Shown here piece by piece: positions 8,083 through 16,309 of a DNA stretch of 64,000 nt; positions within the stretch are counted from its first letter, which is position 1; each line of letters begins with the position of its first letter. Source of the stretch: Parafrankia discariae (GTDB lineage: Bacteria; Actinomycetota; Actinomycetes; Frankiales; Frankiaceae); contig NZ_KB891103.1 in NCBI RefSeq assembly GCF_000373365.1, positions 305,474 through 369,473 of the forward strand. The letters are read 5' to 3'. The notes below the pieces were generated by a model, which made no database searches, was not told the DNA's origin, and was given only the letters and a program-made list of their open reading frames with translations. Position numbers and translations under genes: made by a program.

Positions 8083-8658
8083 TCAGGCCGTTGCAGCCTT
8101 CACCGCCGCCTTCATCTGCTTCTTGTACTCGCGGACCTTGTCCCGGCTCGGCTGGTCGACGATGTCCGCCACCGAGAGGTAGCTGCCGGCCTCTCCGAAC
8201 GGGGCGGTGGCCTCCCGCCAGCCCGGGGCATCGACGCCGAGCTGCTTGCCGAGCAGCGCCACGAAGATCTTCGCCTTCTGCACCCCGAAGCCGGGCAGCG
8301 CCGCGACCTGCTTCAACAGCTGCCGCCCGTCCGCGGCGGTCGTCCACACGCCCGCGGCATCGCCGTCGTAGCTGTCGACGATGATCCGACAGAGCTTCTG
8401 CGTCCGCTGGGCCATCGCCGCCGGGAACCGGTGCAGCGCGGGCTGGATGGAGAAGACCGCGGCCAGCTCGTCCGGATCCATCCCCGCCAGATCCGCCGGG
8501 TCCAAAGAACGGCCGAGCCGCCGCGTCAGCTCCAGTGGCGCCGCGAACGCGCGCTCCAACGGAATCTGCTGGTCCAGCACCATCCCGATCAACAGCGCCA
8601 ACGGGTCGTTCGTCAACAGCTCGTCGGCCTCGTCGATCTGGCTCAGATGCAGTCCCAC
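8083..8658 (-). CDS. HhH-GPD family base-excision DNA glycosylase
   Basis: This 191-aa protein belongs to the actinobacterial HhH-GPD-type base-excision repair proteins. The N-terminal helices are 'HLSQIDEADELLTNDPLALL' and 'GMVLDQQIPLERAFAAP'; the helix-hairpin-helix is 'LLKQVAALPGFGVQKAKIF' near residues 125-145. No iron-sulphur cysteine cluster is present. It should excise damaged or mispaired bases, but the substrate is unknown. The GTG at 8658 is preferred because the dispersed copies of its 5' end conserve the frame from this codon; an in-frame ATG at 8679 would add seven residues. Its first 30-31 codons are repeated at least seven times to the right, making this the intact parent of an array. 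Confidence 0.85.
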   Translation of the reverse strand: MGLHLSQIDEADELLTNDPLALLIGMVLDQQIPLERAFAAPLELTRRLGRSLDPADLAGMDPDELAAVFSIQPALHRFPAAMAQRTQKLCRIIVDSYDGDAAGVWTTAADGRQLLKQVAALPGFGVQKAKIFVALLGKQLGVDAPGWREATAPFGEAGSYLSVADIVDQPSRDKVREYKKQMKAAVKAATA

Positions 8659-8677
8659 ATCATCACCGTAGCCGACC
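8568..8677 (-). repeat. parent copy of the dispersed glycosylase 5'-end repeat
   Basis: This segment, from 20 bases before the GTG start to codon 31 of the glycosylase gene, is the part found again at 13.3, 14.7, 16.4, 19.0, 24.7, 28.6 and 37.2 kb. All copies lie on the minus strand. Beyond 8568 the intact gene continues with its own sequence, while the copies change to a shared flank containing TTCCGGAACC or close variants. Confidence 0.9.
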
Positions 8678-8799
8678 ATGTCGGCCGGCCGCCGCGGCAG
8701 ACACGGACCGTCACGAGCTCGCCGCCGAGTCATCGCCCACTGACGATCCGCCGCGCTACGCGCACGGGATCTACGTGCCCATGCTGGCCGGGTGCCTAC

Positions 8800-8834
8800 A
8801 AAAAAAGCCCCGCCAGTCCCGGAGGACGGCGGGG
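8800..8834 (-). terminator. intrinsic terminator downstream of lnt
   Basis: Read on the minus strand: a 7-bp GC stem (CCCCGCC/GGCGGGG arms at 8808-8814 and 8828-8834) with a 13-base loop, followed by seven T residues (8800-8806). It lies 137 bases past the lnt stop codon and would end leftward transcription from lnt before the glycosylase gene. Confidence 0.85.
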
Positions 8835-8970
8835 AGGAAGTGACCACGAGGCCACAGTGCAGATCCAGACTCGTCAAACGCCGTTATGGTCGCTCGCTCT
8901 GCTCTTCGCTCCGGCGACCACAAGACCGACTTCTGTCTTTGTGTAGTCGAACAGACACGAAACGCCTTGT

Positions 8971-10548
8971 CTACTCCATCTTTCCGGAACCGACTGGTTC
9001 AGCACCCCGCGATGTGCGCGCGCCGGCCGGGTTCGCCCCCACCATGAGAGGGCGGGGTTCCGCTATGCGTCGACCTGCGCGTCGTATGCGTAGTGACGCC
9101 AGTCCGGCGGCGAACACGAGCAGGCAGGCCCAGGCGAACCAGTCACCGAATCTGGAGTACACGGTAGGAGCGGCTGGAGACGGCAGCCTGGTGACCACGG
9201 CCGCGATGGTCGCTGTGTCACTGCGTTTCTCGGCCAGCACCCGGCCGGTGGGATCGCTGACCGTCAGATCGCCTCTGCGTGCCGACCGTGCGATGGTGAC
9301 ACCGCTCTCGACACCCCCGGTGACAGCGATGCGGCTGTGAAGCCACCCATCGTTGCCAAAGTCCCACGCGGGCACGAAGACACCGGTCGCGCCGCGCTGG
9401 CGGTAGTCGCGGATCAGGCCAGGGAAGTCCATGTCCTTACAGACCGCGAGTGCCCATTCCCCGCCGGGGCCCGGTACGAGCATCGGCTGGTCGCCGGGAC
9501 TCAGGTCGCTTTCGGCGCCGGGGATCAGGTGACGCTTGTAGTAGACGGCGGGTGTTCCCTGGCCGGCTTGGAAGTCGATCGCGGCGTTGTAGGTCGTGCC
9601 GCCGCGGGTGAGTACCAGTCCGACGACCACGTCGATCTTCCGTTGCGAGGCGAGGCGGGCCAGGGGTTCCGAGAGCACGCGCAGGCTGCTGTCATCCGCG
9701 GCGAAGACCTTCTCCGGGATGACCACGACGCGAACCCCGCCCGTCGCCACGTCTCGGACGCGGGCAAGGTAGCGATCCAGCAGCTCGCGGCCCGCGGGCG
9801 TGACCAGGGAGACCGGGTCGTCGGGCCGGTCGGCGGCGAGCAGTGCCACCTTCGCCTCCTGTCGGCCAGGGGCGTGGGCCAGGTGCCAGCCGCCGTATCC
9901 AAGTGCCACAGCCAGCAAGGTCACGGCGACCGTGATGGCCTTCGCGCGACCCACCACGCCCGGCGCCAAGAGCACCGCCGCCGTGCTCGGGATCAGCAGG
10001 ACCAGGAAGGTGACGCCCCACGGCCCGGTGACGGACACCGTCTGCAACACCAGAAGCAGGTCAGCCTGGGTGTATGCCAGGCTCCACCAGGCGCCATGCG
10101 GCATCGCCAGCGACAGCAGGTACTCGAAGCCGGCCCACGTCACGGGCAGGAAGCACGCCGCGATCAGCGTTCGCCGTCGCACGAGCAGAGCATTGGTTCC
10201 CAGGACTGTGAGCCCGAACGCCAACGCCGTGCCGATGATGATGGACGTGCCCACCGCTGGTGGCATGTCCAGCGTCCCCAGAAAGTAGCCCCAGAGCTGG
10301 CTCTCCCCGCCGAGCCATGCGACGAACGCGAGGGCGAACGCCGCACGGGCGCTGAGACGAAGGGCCACCGCGAGCACCGGCAGGGGCGCAAGCCAGGTGA
10401 ACCAGGGGCACGGCTGTAGTCCGGTGCCCAGGCGGAACAGGAGCGACGACACCAGGACGGCCGCCACGGCCGCGACGGTCTGACGCGCCGCGATGGTCAC
10501 GGGCACCGGCACCGACGTTGCCGTTGGGGTTGGGGTTGGGGTTTTCAC
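8971..10548 (-). CDS. lnt: apolipoprotein N-acyltransferase-like membrane amidase
   Basis: This 525-aa protein has about seven membrane helices in residues 18-225 and then a nitrilase-fold domain with the expected Glu-Lys-Cys triad: Glu in 'VVVIPEKVFA', Lys in 'YYKRHLIPG' and Cys in 'ALAVCKDMDF'. A final helix 'WFAWACLLVFAAGL' precedes a basic tail. Lnt moves an acyl chain to the N-terminal Cys of lipoproteins; the standard enzyme has the same layout, but this one may be a paralogue because the gene sits in an accessory region. The start is GTG at 10548 with GGGAG nine bases upstream. The N-terminus is a TPTPTPT run, and the last residues come from repeat DNA. Confidence 0.8.
   Translation of the reverse strand: MKTPTPTPTATSVPVPVTIAARQTVAAVAAVLVSSLLFRLGTGLQPCPWFTWLAPLPVLAVALRLSARAAFALAFVAWLGGESQLWGYFLGTLDMPPAVGTSIIIGTALAFGLTVLGTNALLVRRRTLIAACFLPVTWAGFEYLLSLAMPHGAWWSLAYTQADLLLVLQTVSVTGPWGVTFLVLLIPSTAAVLLAPGVVGRAKAITVAVTLLAVALGYGGWHLAHAPGRQEAKVALLAADRPDDPVSLVTPAGRELLDRYLARVRDVATGGVRVVVIPEKVFAADDSSLRVLSEPLARLASQRKIDVVVGLVLTRGGTTYNAAIDFQAGQGTPAVYYKRHLIPGAESDLSPGDQPMLVPGPGGEWALAVCKDMDFPGLIRDYRQRGATGVFVPAWDFGNDGWLHSRIAVTGGVESGVTIARSARRGDLTVSDPTGRVLAEKRSDTATIAAVVTRLPSPAAPTVYSRFGDWFAWACLLVFAAGLASLRIRRAGRRIAEPRPLMVGANPAGARTSRGAEPVGSGKME
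8975..9007 (-). repeat. short remnant of the glycosylase 5'-end repeat inside the lnt 3' end
   Basis: About 33 bases match the flank-plus-boundary part of the other copies (compare 13294-13325): CCATCTTTCCGGAACC followed by CTGGTTCAGCACC. The match stops there. The last codons and the stop codon of lnt are read from this remnant. Confidence 0.55.
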
Positions 10549-10653
10549 TGAAGCAGCTCCCTTCGCTAAAGCTGCCCCTGATGCTTTCTTTCCACGGATG
10601 CCGCCGCATCGCCGCCGAGAGCGATCCCACGGATCAGACGTACGGACTACTCG

Positions 10654-11316
10654 TCACCCGTCCCCGGGAACGACGAGCCCGGACTCATACGCGAAAACCA
10701 CCGCCTGCACCCGGTCTCGCAGTCCGAGTTTCGTGAGGATCCTGCTGACGTGTGTCTTCACCGTGTGCTCGCTGACGACCAGCTCCGCTGCAATCTCGGC
10801 ATTGGACATCCCGCTCGCGACCAGCCGCAGGATCACGCCTTCCCGGTCGGTCAACTCGTTCAGCCGCATCGCCAGTCGTGGTGCGGTTCCGTGGCTGGGC
10901 CGCCTGATCAGGTTCTGCACCAGACGCCGGGTCACCGACGGGGCGAGCAGGGAGTCACCCGCGGCCACCACCCGCACAGCCTGGACCAGTTCGTCCCGGC
11001 GGATGTCCTTGAGCAGGAATCCGCAGGCGCCGACGCGGAGCGCGTCGTAGACGTACTCATCCAGATCGAACATCGTCAACACGAGTACCTTCGCCTGCGA
11101 CACCTCGCAGATCTGGCGGGTGGCCTCGACCCCGCCGATGCCGGGCATCCGAATGTCCATCAGGACGACATCCGGCCGCAGCTCAGCTACCTGGGACACC
11201 GCGGCATCACCGTCGTGAGCCTCCCCGACGACGGTGATGCCCGGCTGGGCGTTGAGGATCATGGCGAAGCCGGCGCGGATGAGGTCTTGGTCGTCGGCGA
11301 TCAGGACACGTAGCAC
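10654..11316 (-). CDS. NarL/LuxR-family response regulator
   Basis: The 220-aa protein has an N-terminal receiver domain with acidic pocket 'IADDQDL', phospho-acceptor Asp in 'VVLMDIRMPG', Thr in 'VLVLTMFD' and Lys in 'GFLLKD'. The C-terminal LuxR helix-turn-helix is 'ELTDREGVILRLVASGMSNA' with 'VSEHTVKTHVSRILTKLGLRDRV'. It lies 21 bases downstream of a sensor kinase gene on the same strand and is its likely partner. Its targets may include lnt, the next gene downstream, 105 bases away. Confidence 0.93.
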   Translation of the reverse strand: MLRVLIADDQDLIRAGFAMILNAQPGITVVGEAHDGDAAVSQVAELRPDVVLMDIRMPGIGGVEATRQICEVSQAKVLVLTMFDLDEYVYDALRVGACGFLLKDIRRDELVQAVRVVAAGDSLLAPSVTRRLVQNLIRRPSHGTAPRLAMRLNELTDREGVILRLVASGMSNAEIAAELVVSEHTVKTHVSRILTKLGLRDRVQAVVFAYESGLVVPGDG

Positions 11317-11337
11317 GACTCCGATCCAAGCGGATTC

Positions 11338-12537
11338 CTAACCCAGCGGCAGTGTCGCCGTCACCACGAATCCCGTTTTCCGCGGGTTCTCCGGCGGCCC
11401 AGCGCGCAGCGATCCTCCGCAGGACTCCGCCCGCTCACGCATCCCCGCCAGGCCGTATCCGCCGGTCGGGTCACCCGGGCCATGGCCGTCATCGGTCACC
11501 TCGACGACGAGAGTGGTCTCGGCCCACCGTAGGCAGACGCGCACGCGCCGGGCGTCGGCGTGGCGTAGCACGTTGGTCAGAGCCTCCTGGACGATCCGGT
11601 ATGCCGCCACTCCGACCTGGGCCGGGATGGGACGCTCGGAACGGCTGCCCTCGGCGGCCAGGGTGATCTCGAGTCCCGCGTGCCTGACCCGTTCGACGAG
11701 CGTGGGGATGCCGTCGAGTCCTGGCAGGGGTTCGACAGCATGGATCCCGCTGTCCCCGGTGAGGCGCAACGCGCCGAGCAGGTGACGAAGCTGCGTCAGA
11801 GCGCCTCGGCCGGTCTCGGCCACCGCGTCGAACGCGGCCTCCGCACGATCCGGGTCCGACCGCACCACCAGGGGCCCGGCTTCGGCCTGCACGATCATCA
11901 GCCCGACGGCGTGCGCGACGATGTCATGCATGTCCCTCGCGATGCGCAGCCGCTCGCTCGCTACCGCGGCGGCGCGCTCCTCCGCGAGCCGGCGGGCGCG
12001 TTCGGCCAGTTCCGCGGCGTGCGCTCGACGCGCCCGGGCGCCGGTGCCCAGGGCGTAGGCGGCGACGAACGCGGTGCCGACCGCGCGATAGGCGTCGCCG
12101 TTTTCATGCGGAAGGGCAAGCGAGAAGAGCACCGCCGCCCCGATGAGCGGCACGCTCATCGCGCGCAATGTCGGCGGGCTGAGTGCGGCGATGGTGTAGA
12201 CGCAGACCAGCGGGCCGAACGGGAGCAGTGGCTTCTCCCACAGCACCAGGAGCGTCATTGCCAGTCCAGCGACCAGCACCATCCGGATGGGGGCACGTCG
12301 CCGCCACCGGACGGGAACCGAGGTGAGGACCGCCAACCCGACGATCCACCAGGCTCGTGGGTGGGGAGCAAGGGTGGGGAGGACGGTCGCTGCCGTCACC
12401 GCGAGGGTGATCGCGACGTCCACCTCCCGGGACCGCGTCCGCCCGGTCCGGTCCCACCAGGCGGAAAGCCAGCGGGGTCGCGACATCCGACCTGGTCGAA
12501 TCAGCCAAGGGGTCCGCGACGTCGACATCTCGATCAT
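11338..12537 (-). CDS. sensor histidine kinase, HisKA_3 type
   Basis: The 399-aa protein has several N-terminal membrane helices (about residues 40-165), a coiled segment, the dimerisation/phospho-acceptor motif 'LRIARDMHDIVAHAVGLM' and an ATPase domain with 'AAYRIVQEALTNVLRHADA' (N box) and 'DDGHGPGDPTGGYGLAGMRER' (G boxes). This is the DesK/NarX-like class that pairs with LuxR-type regulators. No large extracytoplasmic domain is seen, so the signal may be sensed in the membrane. The ATG at 12537 is used; a second ATG is at 12528. It is the first gene of the kinase-regulator-lnt group. Confidence 0.9.
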   Translation of the reverse strand: MIEMSTSRTPWLIRPGRMSRPRWLSAWWDRTGRTRSREVDVAITLAVTAATVLPTLAPHPRAWWIVGLAVLTSVPVRWRRRAPIRMVLVAGLAMTLLVLWEKPLLPFGPLVCVYTIAALSPPTLRAMSVPLIGAAVLFSLALPHENGDAYRAVGTAFVAAYALGTGARARRAHAAELAERARRLAEERAAAVASERLRIARDMHDIVAHAVGLMIVQAEAGPLVVRSDPDRAEAAFDAVAETGRGALTQLRHLLGALRLTGDSGIHAVEPLPGLDGIPTLVERVRHAGLEITLAAEGSRSERPIPAQVGVAAYRIVQEALTNVLRHADARRVRVCLRWAETTLVVEVTDDGHGPGDPTGGYGLAGMRERAESCGGSLRAGPPENPRKTGFVVTATLPLG

Positions 12538-12639
12538 TCTCGCGGACCGGCCACTGCGTGGCGTCCCTCCCAAGAGTGATTGCCCGGATCCCTCTGGCCA
12601 CCGATGTGACGAGGGCGTACCTGCCCGGTCGAGCGTCCA

Positions 12640-13242
12640 TGACGATCTCCCTCATGACGAGGACGGGCGACCGCTACCTGGGCCACGCCGACTTCGACCC
12701 CTTGTTCGCCGAACTGAACCACCGCCGGGCCGTCGTGTTCATCCACCCCTTCAGCCTCCCGGAAGGCGGCACCAAGATCGCGCGGGTGCCGGACTTCATC
12801 GGGGACTTCCTGCTCGACACCACGCGGGCGGCGCTGAGTCTCGTCGGCTCGGGGACGCTGGACCGCTATCCAGACGTTTCGGTGATTCTCTCGCACGCCG
12901 GTGGAATTCCTGCCCTGGGCGGCCGGCCGCGCGGAATCCGCTGGCCGCCAGGGCGAGGGCCCGGACCCCGACGCCGTCCGCCGGGCGTTGCGCCGCTTCT
13001 ACTACGACACGGCGCTGCCCATGTCGCCGTACGCCACGCCGACCTTGCTGACCGCCGCCGACCCGACTCGTGTTCTCTACGGAACAGACTGGCCGGCCCG
13101 CCCCGCTCGGGAGGTCGCCGCCGTCACGGCCGCTCTGGACGTCGACCCGTTTCTCAACCCCACCACACGCCAGCGGGTCCGCCGGGACAATGCCCTACGG
13201 CTGCTTCCGAAGTTGGCAGCCCGAATCGGCAGAGGTTCCTAG
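12640..13242 (+). pseudogene. amidohydrolase (ACMSD-like) gene, 5'-truncated and frameshifted
   Basis: The sequence encodes 'TGDRYLGHADFDPLFAELNH', 'VVFIHPFSLPEGG', 'DTTRAALSLVGSGTLDRYPD' and 'VILSHAGG', typical of amidohydrolase family 2 decarboxylases and hydrolases. At GGAATTC (about 12902) the frame slips by one; the next frame continues as 'FLPWAAGRAESAGRQGEGPD', 'RFYYDTALPMSP', 'VLYGTDWPARP' to a stop at 13242. Deleting one A restores a continuous protein. The N-terminal metal-binding HxH region is missing. It is probably non-functional. The glycosylase 5'-end copy follows 42 bases downstream. Confidence 0.8.
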
Positions 13243-13283
13243 CCTAGGCATTGTTGTCTCGGGCGCGAGATCTGTGCGCTCCG

Positions 13284-13417
13284 TCCTTCCCGCTCCATCC
13301 CTCCGGAACCCGCTGGTCCAGCACCATCCCGATCAGCAGCGCCAGCGGGTCGTTCGTCAGCAGCTCGTCCGCCTCGTCGATCTGGCTCAGATGCAGTCCC
13401 ACGCCGTCACCATAACC
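13284..13417 (-). repeat. glycosylase 5'-end copy 1 (nearest)
   Basis: The coding part 13313-13417 matches the intact gene with about 9 differences by hand count. Over codons 1-30 all four differences are synonymous, so it still encodes the same 30 residues from the GTG start. Left of 13313 it carries the flank TCCGGAACCCGCTGG shared with other copies. No coding sequence continues past codon 31. Confidence 0.88.
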
Positions 13418-13541
13418 GGGACACCGGCGAAACCACGGAGGGCATTCCGCGCGACCGGGCCACCTTCGAGTTGGCTCCTGGCCGCGCGGCGTCGGACGAG
13501 CGAGAGCTGGGTCCTCCGTCGCGGGCTCAGACCGTGACGCC

Positions 13542-14177
13542 CTACGCAGGTGGGAGAGCGTCGACCAGGTTGAAGACCGTGCTCGGATCGCGCCCGGCGA
13601 ACAGCAGCGAGATCACGACTGCCGCCATGGCCTCGAGATGATGAGCATGGCGGAGATCGCCGACCGACACGGGTTCGCCTCCCACTTGCTCGATCAGCTG
13701 GCGGGCGACGGCCGCCGCGGCGGCCTCGTCCGTGCAGTACGGAACAGATAGCCGACGCCCGTCGAACAACGGCTCATCCATCTTCCACACGCGGGCATGG
13801 CACAGGTTGAATGCCTTCACCACCTGCCCGCCGGTCGCATTCTGGATCTCCCACGCCATGGCCTGGCCAGGGGCGGTGACCAACGTGAAGTGGTCGACCT
13901 CGACGGGGTTGTTGCAGTCGATTACCGGTTTGCCGCGCAGGCCGTCGCCGATCGCCGCCAGCGTGGCGGGCATCCCCTGGTAAAGAACCGCGATCAACGC
14001 CGCGTCGCCGAACGCGGCCGTCTCCTGAAACCCACCGACCCGGCCGCCCCACTTCTCCGCCAGAGCACGCGCCTTCTGTGTCGTTCGGCCCGCGACCATC
14101 AGCTCGTGACCGGCCGCCGCCCAGCGGGTTCCGAGTGCGTCCGCCATCACACCAGCACCTAGGATTCCGATTCGCAT
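13542..14177 (-). CDS. F420-dependent NADP reductase-like oxidoreductase
   Basis: The 211-aa protein begins with the Rossmann motif 'MRIGILGAGVMADALGTRW' and 'LMVAGRTTQKA', which would select NADP through the Arg; later 'PVIDCNNPVE' and 'VVKAFNLCHARVW' are typical of the NADPH-dependent F420 reductase-like family (NAD_binding_10/F420_oxidored). Without the F420-binding residues checked it could be a general NADP oxidoreductase. It is 45 bases downstream of an HxlR regulator on the same strand, forming a two-gene unit. A paralogue, also beside an HxlR gene, is at 53213. Confidence 0.8.
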   Translation of the reverse strand: MRIGILGAGVMADALGTRWAAAGHELMVAGRTTQKARALAEKWGGRVGGFQETAAFGDAALIAVLYQGMPATLAAIGDGLRGKPVIDCNNPVEVDHFTLVTAPGQAMAWEIQNATGGQVVKAFNLCHARVWKMDEPLFDGRRLSVPYCTDEAAAAAVARQLIEQVGGEPVSVGDLRHAHHLEAMAAVVISLLFAGRDPSTVFNLVDALPPA

Positions 14178-14222
14178 GCCGGCGACGCTAGGCAGCCATG
14201 GGGAACCATCCGGTGCCCTACG

Positions 14223-14567
14223 TCAGGCAAACGAGTCGTCGCCGAGTTCCTCCGCGTGCTCCTCGGCCCAGCGGGCGAGCACGGATACTGGCGCCAGCAG
14301 GCTCCGGCCCAGGTCGGTGAGCCGATACTCGACGCCCTTGGGCGCTGTGGCCAGGTCTCGCCGCTCGACGATGCCCCGCCGTTCAAGCTTCCGGAGAGTC
14401 TGAGTCAGCATCTTCTTGCTGATCCCACCAATCCGAGCACGAAGATCGGTGTAGCGCCGAGGACCGTCCCGGAGGGCGTACACCACCACGACCGACCAGG
14501 TATCGGCGATGACCTCCAGGGTCGTGCGAGCCGGGCAGTCGGCTACGAAGACGTCATAGTCGGCCAT
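14223..14567 (-). CDS. HxlR family transcriptional regulator
   Basis: This 114-aa winged-helix protein shows the HxlR pattern: 'CPARTTLEVIADTWSVVVVY', 'LRDGPRRYTDLRARIGGISK', 'KMLTQTLRKLERRGIVERR' and 'VEYRLTDLGRSLLAPV'. The single Cys near the N-terminus is the redox- or electrophile-sensing position in several relatives. It starts at ATG 14567 and precedes the F420-type reductase in the same direction, so it probably regulates itself and the reductase. Confidence 0.9.
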   Translation of the reverse strand: MADYDVFVADCPARTTLEVIADTWSVVVVYALRDGPRRYTDLRARIGGISKKMLTQTLRKLERRGIVERRDLATAPKGVEYRLTDLGRSLLAPVSVLARWAEEHAEELGDDSFA

Positions 14568-14639
14568 CGAACCCTTGTCACGCCACCTTGGCCGTCATGC
14601 CAGCGCAGGACGCGGCCGCCTCGTCGGCCAAGCTCGGGG

Positions 14640-14767
14640 ATCACTCCACGGTTCCGACATCCGCTGGTCCAGCACCATGCCGATCAGCAACGCCAACGGG
14701 TCGTTGGTCAGCAGTTCGTCCGCCTCGTCGATCTGGCTCAGGTGCAGTCCCACACCTTCACCGTAGC
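14640..14767 (-). repeat. glycosylase 5'-end copy 2
   Basis: The match to the intact gene spans 14664-14767, with about 11 differences by hand count. Over the first 30 codons all differences are synonymous, so the same 30 residues are encoded. The left flank is weaker (GTTCCGACATCCGCTGG). It lies between the HxlR start and the GNAT stop. Confidence 0.88.
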
Positions 14768-14856
14768 GGACCACCGCCGCGGCAACATCGTGCGGCCATC
14801 TGGCTCAGCTCGATGAGCCAACATCCGCGCGGCCTGGTCGAGTTGCCGTGATCTGA

Positions 14857-15312
14857 TCAGGTCAGGTAGATCCGAAACCCGGCGGCGGACTGGGTGAAGC
14901 CGACCGCCGCGTAGAAGGCGTGAGCTTTCGACCGGTCGTTGCGGGACAGAAGCTGAACCTTGTAGCAGTTGGAGGCGCGAGCGGCATCGAGAACGTGGGT
15001 CATAAGCGCCTCGCCGACACCGCGGCGGCGGGTCTGGGCGTCGACGACCATGTTTTCGACGATCGCCCACGGCCGGCCGCCGTGCGTCAGGTTAGCGATG
15101 ATCACTAGATCGGCGGTACCGACAACCCTGTCACCGGCCTCGGCAACGAGCAACCGCCGGGCCGGGTCGGTGAGGATGCGCGCGAGGACCGGGCCGGCGA
15201 CGGCCGGGTCGGTTGGCAGCGACCCGATCGGAAAGCGAGCGAGCTGCCGGTACAGTTCGAGCAGCGCGGGAAGATCATCGGTGACCGCGAGCCGGATGCG
15301 GAGGCTGCGCAT
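14857..15312 (-). CDS. GNAT family N-acetyltransferase
   Basis: The 151-aa protein has the GNAT fold: 'IRLAVTDDLPALLELYRQL' at the start, 'IVENMVVDAQTRRRGVGEAL' with the R/Q-x-x-G-x-G/A acetyl-CoA loop, and 'NCYKVQLLSRNDRSKAHAFY' followed by 'AAVGF', the usual motif B. It should acetylate an amine on a small molecule or peptide; the substrate is unknown. It starts at ATG 15312 and is followed downstream by a glycosylase 5'-end copy. Confidence 0.88.
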   Translation of the reverse strand: MRSLRIRLAVTDDLPALLELYRQLARFPIGSLPTDPAVAGPVLARILTDPARRLLVAEAGDRVVGTADLVIIANLTHGGRPWAIVENMVVDAQTRRRGVGEALMTHVLDAARASNCYKVQLLSRNDRSKAHAFYAAVGFTQSAAGFRIYLT

Positions 15313-15407
15313 GACACCGATCTTGCCGCCGGCTCGCCGCGCCGATCAAGGCCGCCGTTCGGCCGTTCGCAACGACGGAGCGTCAGCCCGGGATCGCGAG
15401 GAGCGTC

Positions 15408-15893
15408 TCAGATCGGTTCGACGACGATGTCAGCGCGGTCGAGGGTGGCGGTGTAGGCGGCTATGTCGTCCGGGTCGCTGGTGAGGATCTGGGCCGGGCC
15501 GTGAAGAGCAGCCGCTATGACGACCAGGGCGTCGATGACGTCCGGTCGCTTCTTCGTGGGAAGCCTGGCCTCGGCGAGCATGGCCCCCGCCCGTTTATAT
15601 GAGTCGAGGGTGAAGGTTCTCGCGCAGGCAACGCAGCCGGCGGGGAGACTCGACACGCCGCGCACAGGTGGCGTGCTCTCCCGAGTCTGGGGCACGGTGC
15701 AGTCCTTCAGGTACTGACTGAAGGCATGAACCGTCTCCGGGTCTGGTCGCCACGCCTGGGCGAGGACCGGGCCGATGACGACCGGCCGGTGCGGAGCCGC
15801 GCGTAGGCCGTGGTGGAGCAGCCGCGCCGAGGAGCTGTCTCGCAGGAGCGCCACCAGCATCCCGGCGTCATAGACGACAGTACGCGCGATCAT
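15408..15893 (-). CDS. PIN-domain toxin (VapC-like ribonuclease)
   Basis: The 161-aa protein has the spaced acidic residues of a PIN nuclease: Asp9 in 'VVYDAGMLVALL', Asp pair in 'KKRPDVIDALVVIAA' and Asp in 'ILTSDPDDIAAY'. Such proteins cut RNA. Its start overlaps the stop of the upstream antitoxin gene by four bases (15890-15893), the usual antitoxin-first order. The central insert with Cys residues ('LPAGCVACARTF') is unusual for VapC. No Mg-binding residue is obviously missing. Confidence 0.82.
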   Translation of the reverse strand: MIARTVVYDAGMLVALLRDSSSARLLHHGLRAAPHRPVVIGPVLAQAWRPDPETVHAFSQYLKDCTVPQTRESTPPVRGVSSLPAGCVACARTFTLDSYKRAGAMLAEARLPTKKRPDVIDALVVIAAALHGPAQILTSDPDDIAAYTATLDRADIVVEPI

Positions 15894-16201
15894 GCGACGC
15901 TTGCGGTGTCCGATCCAAGCGCGCTGTTCAGGACCCGGCGGACGAGCGCCTGCTCGTCCGCCGCCAAGGCGTCGAACGAAGGCAGGTCCGCCTCGGAGAC
16001 GTCGACAGTCTGCTCAAGGGCTGCCTGGTTGCGCGCGTCAAGGGCCGCGAAGGTCGCCGTGGCGGCATCGTCGCGCGCCATCTGCGCGACGGCCGCCGCG
16101 ACCATGTAGGCGGACACATCCATACCTGCCGCCTCGGCATGCATCCTGATCGCGGCCTGGACGTCCGAGGCCGTCGAGATCGTGAACCGAATGTTTGGCA
16201 T
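15890..16201 (-). CDS. antitoxin partner of the PIN toxin
   Basis: The 103-aa protein begins 'MPNIRFTISTASDVQAAIRM' and 'AAGMDVSAYMVAAAVAQMAR', a ribbon-helix-helix layout, then a helical and acidic C-terminus that would bind the toxin. The ATG at 16201 is chosen over an upstream GTG-type extension because it opens directly on the DNA-binding ribbon. An inverted repeat at 16209-16229 just upstream is a likely self-regulated operator. Confidence 0.8.
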   Translation of the reverse strand: MPNIRFTISTASDVQAAIRMHAEAAGMDVSAYMVAAAVAQMARDDAATATFAALDARNQAALEQTVDVSEADLPSFDALAADEQALVRRVLNSALGSDTASVA

Positions 16202-16208
16202 GCCGTCA

Positions 16209-16229
16209 GCGTAACACAGCGTATTACGC
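16209..16229. promoter_or_regulatory. inverted repeat upstream of the antitoxin gene
   Basis: GCGTAA and TTACGC arms, nine bases apart, end eight bases before the antitoxin ATG. The position suits autorepression by the toxin-antitoxin complex. Confidence 0.6.
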
Positions 16230-16309
16230 CGTCGTGACCACCATGCCACGGGCCGCGTTCCGCCGACGACCCGACCGAAGCAGGCCGTCGATACTGGGCT
16301 CCGCCTACC

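Noticed and set aside
8920-8942. Hairpin ACAAGAC...GTCTTTGT near the lnt 3' end as a terminator
   Set aside because: The stem is imperfect and lacks a following T run on either strand; the hairpin at 8800-8834 is far better.
14575-14766. Plus-strand frames through the glycosylase copies with Ser-rich ends (WSSTMPIS...)
   Set aside because: They recur only because the repeat recurs; they are the antisense of a coding sequence with no conserved start.
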